Positions 28,917 through 39,115 of a stretch of DNA of 64,000 bases are shown here, piece by piece. Under the pieces are notes generated by a model. It worked only from the letters and a program-made list of their open reading frames with translations, was not told where the DNA came from and did no database searches. The position numbers were made by a program, and so were the translations under genes. The DNA is from Hybos culiciformis (taxonomy: Eukaryota > Arthropoda > Insecta > Diptera > Hybotidae): positions 40,541,860 to 40,605,859 of the forward strand of contig OZ023274.1 in assembly GCA_964007475.1 (NCBI GenBank), given 5' to 3'. The stretch's first letter is position 1. The number at the start of each line of letters is the position of its first letter.

Positions 28917-30133
28917 CTTAAAGTTTTTTTTTGCAATGATCAATTGTCATTCGTTGATTAAATGTTTTAATCTTTATTGTGATATTTTTCATTCGAGTGG
29001 TTTTCGAGGCTTCTTTTTTCGATCTATGTTTTTTGTTAAGTTTGTTTGATGTTTTGAATTCTTAATTTTAACGATTGTAAGGTTAAGAAATTAAGAAATA
29101 TACTTATTTATTAATATCATTTCATCGCTTTTTTTGCGTTATGAAATAATAAAAATTATATTGTATTATACTATTTGTATTAACTAGGTGTATGTAAATA
29201 AATAAATATATGTATTTCAGAGCAAAAACAATATACAAAGATAAAATATAGGTTTTTAAAAGTCCCCTGATTTTGTTTTAATTTATATTAATACGATTTC
29301 CGAATATTTAATAATAGAATTCAAAAAAAAATGTGTGGAAAATAAAAAAATTTATTTAAAATTTCTGACTAAAAATTGTAATGTATCCTTTTCTGAGGAA
29401 AATTAAAGTTATAATAAATAAAATAAAATAAACAATAAATTTAAAATATACATCTGTTACATTTTCGTCCAACTAAAATAAGGTTATTTTGGAAAACAGA
29501 CCCTAAAGATACTTTAATTATCCCCAATTAAAAAAAAAATAATAATTTCCATAAATTGTGATAAAATACTGAAAGAATTCCCTAAGTCCTTCGGGGGATG
29601 AAAATAGAAAAAGTTTTTTTTGTTTTAATATTATTATTTTTATAAATAACCAATTTTTTGTTGTACGATTGTTAACAATATAATTCATAGATTTAAGAAA
29701 ATAAATATTCAAAATAATTTATTAAAAATTAATTAAATAAAAACATTGACGAAGTTAGTGAATTATATGAATGGCTCTTCCGCTGTTATGTAGAGAAAAA
29801 TATATGTATACCCAAGGAATCAATTAAAATATATTTTACTGAATTAATTGAATAAATGAGGATGAAAATTAAAAATGTTTAAAATTTGATGAAATTTTGC
29901 GCATAATTATATTTAAACTACTTAGAAAAATTAATTAATTTTTAATTGATATTAAAGTTGAATTTGAATTTCATAAATTATCTGCTCCAATTCTATATGA
30001 TGTTAAATATGTTTAAATTTCATTCAAAATGTCTATAATTTTGAATACTTTTAATATTCACTTATAATACTTAATACGTATATGAAAAACATAAAAATAT
30101 GCTTTGACTATTGTTTTAACAATAATTCACAGA

Positions 30134-30490
30134 TTAAGCTGAGCGCACCATTCTAATTTTGGCATTATTCTTGACACCAAATTTCACTTTAATTTTTTCT
30201 GAAGTAAAATTGTAAATAGCTTTATTGTTCATTTGTAAGTCCTGTTCTTGAGTTTGCACTATGCATGTTTCTCTGGTAGCTCTAAATAGCATGTTAATCG
30301 TTTAGAAGTAGTTCAACGTTGAATTCTAAGCATTACGATACGGGGTCTTCTTTGTAATTATCATTTTAATGGGTCACCATACTTGGGATAGACAAATTGA
30401 ATAGGATTATACCAACCTTTTATGTAGACACGAATATCTAATTCTAAAATTTATTTAAAATTTGTATAAATTGACGAATCATTTTACTTT
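30134..30490 (-). pseudogene. degenerate coding segment, unknown protein
   Basis: On the minus strand, sequence with mixed, protein-like composition runs through three pieces in different frames. The first, at about 30430-30367, starts ELDIRVYIKGWYNPIQF. The second, at about 30367-30298, includes DNYKEDPV and CLEFNVELLLND around a stop. The third, at 30292-30134, is a 52-codon frame MLFRATRETCIVQTQEQ ending TAA at 30136-30134. Frame changes and stops separate the pieces, which suggests a pseudogene. A multi-exon reading is also possible, with an acceptor-like CTATTTAG before 30281. No family is recognised. A 114/117-bp in-frame tandem duplication lies at its 5' side. Confidence 0.35.
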
Positions 30491-30633
30491 AAATAGACTC
30501 CTAGTATATAACTTCTAGGATTATACCAACCTTTTATGTAGAAGACACGAATATCTAATTCTAAAATTTATTTAAAATTTGTATAAATTGACGAATCATT
30601 TTACTTTAAATAGACTCCTAGTATATAACTTCT
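30403..30633. repeat. tandem duplication, units of 114 and 117 bp
   Basis: Unit 1 is 30403-30516 and unit 2 is 30517-30633. They match except for an extra GAA in unit 2 (TGTAGACACG versus TGTAGAAGACACG). Both unit lengths are multiples of three, so a minus-strand frame passes through unchanged, although each unit carries in-frame stops. High identity indicates a recent event. Confidence 0.9.
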
Positions 30634-31267
30634 CTATAAATTTAGGACACACGCTTTATTATAACATTTTAAAAGTTTCGGGAATATGCAACCTGATTTT
30701 ATTTTGCTTAAAGAAATCTTTTTCTATTGATTTTCACTTGTGTTTTTCCTATTAATTAAGTGAAGTAAATCGTCTTCTCATCGGCCCAGCAATGAAAAAA
30801 AAAAATAATAAAAATTTATAATTAATGTTAAAAGTGGCAATTTTTATTTTAATGTTCAGTTTTTTATTTTAAAATATTTTTTGTGCATAATTAATATAAT
30901 TTTTTCGGTAATTTCAAGGGTGGTGTGAAATGAAAATATTAAGCATGCATACAAAGAATATAAGATTTTAATCCGAAATAAAAGAAGAAAAAAAAATTAA
31001 TGAAAATAAAGTATACAATTTTATTTCCTTTTATCATTCATAATTAGATTTTATGAGTGGGTGTTAATTGTTTCAAACGAATGGCAAATGAACGAAAAAA
31101 GAAAAAGAAGTTATATATAAATTAAATTTTCTTAAATTATGTTAATGTACGATTATGTTCTTTTTTTTATATTATTTTTCTTTTATTTCATTTTTATATA
31201 TTTTTAGCGAAATAACATAAAAGTAAGTTTTTCATACAAAATAATGGCAGTAAATTACGTTAACATA

Positions 31268-31346
31268 TAAATATACTTACATATACTTACATATAATATA
31301 CTTACATATAATTGAAATAAATATACTTACATATAATTGAAATAAA
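31268..31346. repeat. minisatellite based on ATATACTTACAT
   Basis: ATATACTTACAT recurs four times, the later copies followed by ATAATTGAAATAA. Unit lengths are irregular. It appears to be a simple local expansion. Confidence 0.75.
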
Positions 31347-31864
31347 AGAAAAATAATTTTTTTTTTCTAATAAAGTTATTTTAAGTGCACTCAATTATCC
31401 TGGATATAATAAAAATTTTTTTTAAAAGAAAAAAAACAAAAAGAAAATAACAGAAGAATTATATACATGTATTTCTTTTTCGACAATAAATATTGAGAAT
31501 ATGGAATAAATTAGTAATGTGTTTTGAGCGTAAATCTAAGATACATATATACAAACTAAAATTCCATGTCGAATTTTGTTTAAAAACCGATTTATAGAAA
31601 GTGTTCCTGAAATCAATTACCCTAAAAACAGTGTTTCTAAAATTATTCCTCCTAAAACAATTTTTCAAATGAACAATTTTCAGCAGTTTCCCTCAGAACA
31701 GTTTGCCTCAGAAATTTGCTCAATGAACAATCATCATTCTACAATTAATTATATCGTAAAAGCTTTTAATGCGTTGGGGTGTTGGGGATCGTTATGTTGT
31801 ATTTAGTGCTATAGAATTTAGAACGCTAAATGGAATATTATATGTGTCAATACACATGCAATCA

Positions 31865-31963
31865 TTTAGATGCATCTGCGTAAATAATGAAAAAATTTAG
31901 ATGCATCAGCGTATATAATAAAAAAATTTAGATGCATCAGCGTAAATAATGAAATCATTTAGA
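31865..31963. repeat. 31-bp tandem repeats in copy 1
   Basis: TTTAGATGCAT starts at 31865, 31896, 31927 and 31958, an exact 31-bp period. Each unit contains the 8-bp palindrome GATGCATC and TGCGTAAATAATG-type sequence. Copy 2 carries the same array from 34129. The diverged copy 3 lacks it. Confidence 0.9.
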
Positions 31964-32117
31964 TGTTTCGTATTGAATATTACGTAATACCTAAACAAAC
32001 ATAATATCTCTCACAATATTTTAATACAGCCAAATACAAAAAAAAAAAATGAGAAAAAATGAGAAGAAAAAATATTCTCTCTTTGCAACTACCTCTCCCC
32101 TACGCATTAAAACAGTA

Positions 32118-32300
32118 TATTGGATATGTAAACAAAATTTGTTATACAACTCGTTCTGTATTTACAGAAAAATACATTGACACTTGTCAATTTATATCAC
32201 TCGACCTTCGGTCTCGTGATATAAGTATTGACTCGTGTCAATGTATTTTTCTGTATACAGAACTCTTAATTAATAACAAATTTAGTTTACATATTCAATA
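32118..32300. repeat. 183-bp near-perfect hairpin, copy 1
   Basis: The left arm begins TATTGGATATG and the right arm ends CATATTCAATA. Pairing continues inward through GTTCTGTA/TACAGAAC, CAGAAAAATACATTGACAC/GTGTCAATGTATTTTTCTG and ATATCACTCGACC/GTCTCGTGATAT, with a TTCG-type turn at the apex. Mismatches and small bulges are few. Transcribed, it would give a long double-stranded RNA; as DNA it could extrude as a cruciform. Confidence 0.85.
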
Positions 32301-32875
32301 ATCTACTATTAACTGATGCAACCAAAAAGATACTAATCATTAAACACAATAGTAAACACTGCTGAAATAATCTTCATAACTTTTGTAATTTTTGACAGTA
32401 ACCACTAAATATTAGCCATTCTTCCACCAAAAAATGACATATTTTCGACTAAAAGCACTTACAAAATACACAATTTAAAAGCCACTTTTTTGAGCAAACA
32501 AATTGTACAATAATGATTAGATAAAATAAACTCCTGTTTATACTCCAGTCATACTTAGTTACATATAATGTAATTGTCAATAGTAGTCTAATAATAAAAA
32601 CATTAACATAATATTTTCGAATGACATCAATAATTTTTAGTAAGCGGCGAAAATAAAGCTAATAGGAAATAATTTCAGAAGTAAAAGTGGCTATTTAACT
32701 GTCGTAACAAATAACAACTAAATAAAAACTTAAAAACTATAAGAAATAATAAATTTAATAATAATATAATAAAATCGTATAGTTTTAATTTTCTTTCATT
32801 AATTGTCAAATTAAATGGTCAAAAAATAATTTAATTGCACATTAAATTAAAATTTTACGATGATTACTATATACT

Positions 32876-33382
32876 AGGGTTTCCAAAACGGATATATCTG
32901 TATCCGGTATCCGCGGTTATTTATACTCTTAACCGTATCCGATATCCGTTAAAAATCTCACGGTTAGTTTTCAAATTAAATCTGTTAAATTTTCCGAGAA
33001 AAGTAGGCTAGTAATTATAATTTTAAGTTTTTAAATTAAATTTGTTGAATTTTCCAAGCAAAGTACGGCCTACAGCGAAGCCGACTTCAACAAACTCAGA
33101 GAACTTTTTCGGTTTCAGGAAATTTTTGTACCAAAATTAGATCTCGTCTTTCTTGTGCATCACTTAATGCATTAGTGTTCCTGAAATACTATTATTTAAA
33201 TGAAAAAAATCAAAAAATGTAATAATATATTTCAAATTTTATTTATAAAAAATAAATATTATTCATAATTAGATTCAATATTATTTGTTTATTTTTATAC
33301 GGTTATCTGGTATCCGCCGGATAATTCTAGAATTACTATCCGATAACCTCGGTTACAGAAAATCCGGATATTTGGAAACCCT
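32876..33382. mobile_element. hAT-type MITE, 507 bp, 8-bp target duplication
   Basis: AGGGTTTCCAAA at the left end and TTTGGAAACCCT at the right end are inverted repeats. Further GC-rich subterminal pairing involves the motifs CGGATA, GTATCCG and CCGGATA. The flanks are TATATACT (32868-32875) and AATATACT (33383-33390), 7 of 8 identical, as expected for a hAT insertion. Inside there is a diverged direct duplication (AATTAAATCTGTTAAATTTT versus AATTAAATTTGTTGAATTTT). There is no transposase frame. It lies between two copies of the hairpin repeat family. Confidence 0.75.
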
Positions 33383-34035
33383 AATATACTTATTTAATAT
33401 GTATACGTAATACGTAGTACATTATAAAAATTTAAAACATAAAAAAAAAATAAAAAATTGTATGCACTGTCAAAAATTATTTAAAATAACGTAAAACTTT
33501 AATCTATATTAAACAAGAAAATTTGAAGAATCTATCAGGAAAACATTTTTCCTGCAAAATCACAAAATCAAGCATAACAATTCTACAATAAATAATGTAA
33601 ATTTACAATTTTTCTTGCTTACTGAAATTTTTCATTACATAAAGCAAAATATAAAACAGTTGTAAAAATGCTATTAAATTTATAATAATAAAAAAATATA
33701 CTAAAAATAATATTTAAATTACAATATATCTAAAAGCTTTATTTGTAATTATTAAGAGTAACAAAAAATTTTATCACCAAATGCAGAGAGAAACTGATCA
33801 ATGTTGAAGGTAGATAGATACTGCAATTTGTAAAATACTGTAGTAGATTCTACACAAAGTTGATAAAATTGTAGTTTTTACATAAAATTTGTAATTTAAA
33901 CATTGAAATTTTTAACAAATATGTCTGCTGTTGTCCTAATCAATGAATAGGTGTAAAAAAACTATGGTGTAAACATTTCTCAAGTTTTATTTATAATTTT
34001 CACCACCGCAATAACTTATTTATAGAACTAATGTA

Positions 34036-34572
34036 TTTTAATGCGTTGGGGATCGTTATGTTGTATTTAGTGCTATAGAATTTAGATCACTAAATGGAGT
34101 ATTATATGCTTCAATACACATGCAATCATTTAGATGCATCTGCGTAAATAATGGAAAAATTTAGATGCATCAGCGTATATAATGAAAAAATTTAGATGCA
34201 TCAGCGTATATAATGAAATCATTTAGATGTTTCGTATTGAATATTACGTAATACCTAAACAAACAAAATATCTTTAACAATATTTCAATACAGCCAAATA
34301 CAAAAAAAAAAGAGAAAAAATGAGAAGAAAAAATATTCTCTCTTTGCAACTACCTCTCCCCTACGCATTAAAACATTATATTGGATATGTAAACAAAATT
34401 TGTTATACAACTCGTTCTGTATATACACAAAAAGACATTGACACTTGTCAATTTATATCACTCGACCTTCGGTCTCGTGATATAAGTATTGACTCGTGTC
34501 AATGTAATTTTGTGTATACAGAACTCTTAATTAATAACAAATTTAGTTTACATATCCAATAATCTACTATTA
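34036..34572 (+). repeat. hairpin-ended repeat family, copy 2 (537 bp)
   Basis: Same order as copy 1: leader, 31-bp repeats from 34129, then the hairpin. Similarity to copy 1 is about 95% by eye. It lacks the GTTGGGGT doubling that copy 1 has near 31773-31788. The shared block starts abruptly at TTTTAATGCG and ends at CTACTATTA in both copies, so both boundaries are sharp. Confidence 0.85.
34379..34561. repeat. 183-bp near-perfect hairpin, copy 2
   Basis: The arms pair from TATTGGATATG to CATATCCAATA, here a perfect outer match. In the inner stem this copy has CACAAAAAG...TTTTGTG where copy 1 has CAGAAAAAT...TTTTCTG. The G-C pair of copy 1 is thus a C-G pair here, while two neighbouring positions no longer pair. 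Confidence 0.85.
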
Positions 34573-36439
34573 TTGATATATATATATAAACGAGAATTTA
34601 TTGTACAATTTTCGATAATAATCGATATTTTTCGATATTTTTAAAATTATTTACCACCTGGTAAAAAAATTTAACTTTTTGGTACAATTTATTTTTATGT
34701 TTCAATTTGACTTAAAATACAGCATAAAATTTTGTTCTTATATGATATATATATACAAAACATATCTATATATGTATAGAGATTTTTTCTAAAAAAAAAA
34801 AAAAAAAAGCTATATATTTTGTTTGTACGATCCCAAACTACTCTACTTTATTTTGAATATGAATTAAAATCGACTGGTAAATTTATTGCAATTTAAGATA
34901 CGCTTTTTTTAGTGTAATAATTTTCTTAAAGAATTTTATTTTTGCTGCTACTTTCAATCGTTTATTGAAATTCAACTGCGTTCAAATAAAGTATAATAAA
35001 AGTTATATATAATGAAACTTTTTATGTTCACTTTAGTGCAACCAGTTAAAAAACAAACGAGAAAAAATTTGAATAATAATAGTTATATGCAAATATATTT
35101 TTTATTATTTTTTTTGTAATAAATAATGTTTCCTTATTTATTTGAATGTTCTTCTTTTTCGGTTAGATACAAAATTTAAATATAAGTTATAAATTGTTCA
35201 TTTGAATGAATATCATACTTTTTGTATGTGATGAAGTAGAATATTTTGGTATTTACCTACAATCGAAATGCATTCATATTATTTTCTTTATATTATTATT
35301 ATTTTTTAATTGACTAATGTAGTTTGTACTTTATATAAATACTGAGCTTATATTTTCTATTCAAGAATTCACATAATTTGGGCATATATATATTTTTTAA
35401 TAGAGATATTGCCTTTTAAAAATAAATAAATGTTATTAAAAATTTGATGAGAGTAATAAAGAAGATTGCTTCAGGACATTAAATAACAATTTATAAAAAA
35501 AAGTATTAATTTTTAAAAAATTGATTCATAATTTCATTAGATTTAGGAATTTTAAATTAAAAATAAGTGTTGAAATATCAGAAATATGCTGTAATCATAA
35601 TAACAATAAAAATAAAGGGTAGCTGCTTATCTAAAAACGTTTAAATTAATCATTTCATACAAAAAAATGAAAAAATAACTAACCTTTGCGATAAATTTAA
35701 TTTGAAGACAAGAAAGTTGCCAGCTTTACCTTTTTTTTTATTGAAAAAATAATTTTATTAAAAAATTTCCAGATTATTATTTATTTTTATTCATTAATCT
35801 ATAGGACTTTATAATAAATTTTTGACATACTTTTTTGCTTTGTTCTTTTGATATACGTACCTACAATGTATAAATTAATTCTGTGTGTGAAAGCACTGAT
35901 TTTTATACGGAAAATTGCTCTAAACTTTATGAAAATTATAATCATTAAAGGCAATTTTGTATTCTTTTAACGCTATTATATTTTTGATTTAAATTTAATA
36001 TAATTTATGATAGAAATATGAGTGCATTAAAAATTTATAATCAAAAAATGTCACGCAATTGCTGCAATATTTAATTGATTAAGATTTTTATTATTAAAAT
36101 TTCTGACAAGCATAATTACGAATTTTAAGTGTAAAATTAAAAAAAGGAAAAGTCACGTCAAGAACATAGCAATCACAAAATAAGATAAGAAAATAAATGG
36201 ATTTTAATTCATAACATATTATTCAAAGAAAAGTCTATGAGAAATGTAATAAATTATTTACACTATGATTGTCACCTTGAAATTATTTTCATTAAAAATT
36301 TAGATTAAATAAAATTTTTTTTTTTAATTTTCACTGAATTTTGATAAAAATTACTACAGGTCTTCACCCGAAAAGAATTTGAAATACTAAATTTCAAGTT
36401 CAAGATGTATTTTGTTGTTGTGAATTTCAAATACACGTC

Positions 36440-36760
36440 CCAATGCTTTTATGTATAGGTTATATTACGAGACCGTTAGGTCGAGTGATATAATATTGAC
36501 AAGTGTCCATGGGTTTTTGTGTATATACAAATTTTATTAACGTGTTTTGTGTACTGTTTTAATGTGCATGTGAGAGGTAGTTGTAATCAATACATTTGCA
36601 ATGCAAGAAATAAACAAAAGTATGATATAAAATTTACTTAATACGGAGAATGTAAATAAAATTTACTTAATTAAATAATTACATGTGTATTGACCCATGT
36701 AATATACCATTTATCGAGCTAAATTTACGATTGTAAATACAACTTACCGATCACATGCAC
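36440..36760 (-). repeat. hairpin repeat family, copy 3, inverted and diverged
   Basis: Read on the minus strand, this contains recognisable blocks of the family: GATCGGTAAGTTGTATTTA, GGTCAATACACATG, ACAACTACCTCTC, GACACTTGTCAAT and ATATCACTCGACC followed by GGTCTCG. The 31-bp repeats are missing, and a short ATTAAGTAAATTTTAT duplication sits near their place. The second hairpin arm is much diverged. It is the older member of the cluster. Confidence 0.65.
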
Positions 36761-36940
36761 AGTAAAATTTTTTGATTTGATTAAAACTACTATGCGAGTA
36801 TATAGAACTCGCATAGAGGTACCTGAACAAATTATTAGCCTGAAGAAAGATTCTTATGAGAATTGGTACATGAGTAGATGTAGATGTTCGCCCCCAATAG
36901 TGCCCAAGGAAATGAAGTGAGAGCAATCGGAGAAATTCTG
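36761..36940. other. GC-richer segment with open frames on both strands
   Basis: This segment follows copy 3 of the hairpin family. A + strand frame runs to TGA at about 36921 and includes MRVYRTRIEVPEQIISLKKD. A minus-strand frame covers 36744-36926. A hairpin CTATGCGAG/CTCGCATAG sits at 36790-36816, and GTGAGA at about 36918 resembles a splice donor. I cannot decide which strand, if either, is coding. It could be a transposon coding remnant or an exon. Confidence 0.25.
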
Positions 36941-38060
36941 CTTAATACTTCATTTATTAGATACTCGTACTGCTCTATATTTTTGTTCAGACTTTTTAAA
37001 TATAATCATAATCAAGTTCTAAATTTTGAGATTGAAAACATTTTTCTTTTTTCCAATTTTTATTTGTAATTTTTATTTCCATCTGTTTAAAAATTCATTT
37101 TTTTCGAATAATAATGTTCTACATTAAATTTAAACTTGATCTAAAAATGCTATCAATAAAATTATAATATTTATTAGTACCGTAATAAAATTGTTACAAT
37201 TTCAAATTTTAATACATTTTAATGCATTTTTATGAGTTTTTCCAAAAAATAAAAAAGAAAAAGAATATATGCATTTCCAAACGTTCGTAATATTTTAAAT
37301 TATATTTTAAATTTTGCGCAATTTTCAATTTATTTCATTTACATGTTGACAAGTTTATTTTATTATGTAAAAGAAAAAGAAAATATATAAAATGAATAAC
37401 AATATTATTTTAAAATTTAAATAAACAAAAAAAATGTTGTTTATATGTTTATAGAATATTCGGACATGTTAGAAAAATTATTTCTAATTACAAATTTAAA
37501 AAATTTAAATAAAAAAAAAAAAAGAAATCTATAGCATAAGCATAATATCAAAAATTTTAATTTGTTACGCAGTATGGTGCAGTTGAAAAATTAATTTTAA
37601 GTTTAAAACATTTAGTTATTCATTAATATAGATTAAAGTTGCGACTCAATTGTAGAATTAATTCTAATAAATTTAATGACTAATGCTAACATTTTGTACA
37701 ATTCTTCTGTGTAAAGAAAATTAAATAGTTAGTTTTATTTAAAATTATAGTGAAAAGCTTAGGAGTTCAAAGTGAAAACTCAGATTTAATTTTAAGCGGA
37801 TATACTCAATGAAAGAAAAATTTGTTATATATATAAAGTTTGAGAAAAAAAAATCTGTTGGAAAATAGATAAGTGAAAAAAATGTAAAATGCACTTAAAA
37901 ACATCAAAAAGAAACAAATTCAAAATTTTCACATTCCCATGACGTCAAAGTACACAAAAATATATTTTCTACAAATTAAGACAAAATTTTGATCTTTAAT
38001 TTACATAAATTTTTTTCCCCTCTTTCTATACTGATTCGAATTAAATTTATATAAAAATGA

Positions 38061-38456
38061 ATTCTTTATGTTAAGTGCCCAAAAAAAAAAAAATTTCTGA
38101 AAAATTATATATACATATATTCAGTTGGAAATTTTCATTCAACAAAAGTGCAAATAAATATCAAGATAAAATATTTTAATCTACTTTTACATGTGCCATG
38201 ATTCTCATAAGCCTTTTATTCATTGCCAAAAAAAAAAAATATATTTCCACTTAACACAATTCTTTATGTTAAGTGCCCAAAAAAAAAAAAATTTCTGAAA
38301 AATTATATATACATATATTCAGTTGGAAATTTTCATTCAACAAAAGTGCAAATAAATATCAAGATAAAATATTTTAATCTACTTTTACATGTGCCATGAT
38401 TCTCATAAGCCTTTTATTCATTGCCAAAAAAAAAAAATATATTTCCACTTAACACA
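38061..38456. repeat. 198-bp tandem duplication of a MITE-like unit
   Basis: Two adjacent units (38061-38258 and 38259-38456) are essentially identical. Within each, TGTTAAGTG at the left and CACTTAACA at the right form inverted ends (38069-38256 and 38267-38454), so each unit is a 188-bp MITE-like body plus about 10 bp of flank. The interior has A-runs and an AGTTGGAAATTTTCATT block. The identity indicates recent duplication, or possibly an assembly error. Confidence 0.85.
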
Positions 38457-38840
38457 ATGTTTAAATAAAATTGACAAGAACTTTATCTCTGTAGGTATAC
38501 ATTTTTTGACTTTTTTATATATATAATGTGTATATATTTACTTACTACAACAGTTTTTTTTTGGGGGAATTTTTCAATGAAATAAATAAAAAAACAAGAT
38601 ATGACAAAAATAAATCAACTTAAGAGAGCAATGTAAATATTCTTTAGAAAATATTTGGATAAAAGTATTAAGGATTTGTTCATTTTTTCATGTTATTATT
38701 ATTAATATATTTTTTTGTTTTTTTAATGAAGCATTTGAAAAAAAAGAAACACTTTCGACATATATAAAGATAAATTGTCAAAATTGAAATTGATATTACT
38801 GTGTTCTCCCATTTATCCAATATATATTTGTACAATAAGT

Positions 38841-39115
38841 ATGGGCGTGAGGGCGTCTCGGAAAATAAAATAAAAGGAAAATTAAGAAAAAAAATGAAGT
38901 AAAGGTAAAATTTATATGTGTCACTCATTTAGCACTCATAGATTTTTATATTTAAATATAATACGTCTTATTGGATCCTGCCTTGCTTATAGTTATTTCT
39001 AAAAACAAATACTCGTTTCGCCTTAAGAAATTATTTATCATATCTTCCAAATTTGTATAATATGTATTACATAAATTTCAAGCCCTCCTTTGTAAGAAAT
39101 TCGACCGACGCCCAT
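38841..39115. mobile_element. possible MITE, 275 bp, ATGGGCGT ends
   Basis: ATGGGCGT at 38841 is complementary to ACGCCCAT ending 39115. The ends are GC-rich (GTGAGGGCGTCTCGG at the left, CGACCGACG at the right), with AGCCCTCC also near the right end, in an otherwise AT-rich context. No clear target-site duplication was found. Confidence 0.4.

Larger units (their letters stand above)
31764..32311 (+). repeat. hairpin-ended repeat family, copy 1 (548 bp)
   Basis: This block recurs at 34036-34572 in direct orientation and, diverged and inverted, at about 36440-36760. It has three parts: a leader with GATCGTTATGTTGTATTTAG, a set of 31-bp tandem repeats (31865-31963), and a long hairpin (32118-32300). 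The 80-codon frame starting MRRKNILSL inside it is present in copy 2 as well, but it runs through the hairpin arms and is best explained as non-coding. The family could be a non-autonomous rolling-circle or foldback element; no class-defining termini were found. Confidence 0.8.

Noticed and set aside
32059..34562. Conserved 80-codon frame in both hairpin-family copies (32059-32301 and 34320-34562)
   Set aside because: Conservation is at DNA level throughout the repeat, and the frame runs through both arms of the hairpin. The diverged copy does not keep it.
31764..34572. LTR retrotransposon, with the two 540-bp direct repeats as LTRs
   Set aside because: The copies lack TG...CA ends. The 1.7 kb between them holds only AT-rich DNA and a MITE, without gag-pol, primer-binding site or polypurine tract. 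A third copy is inverted.
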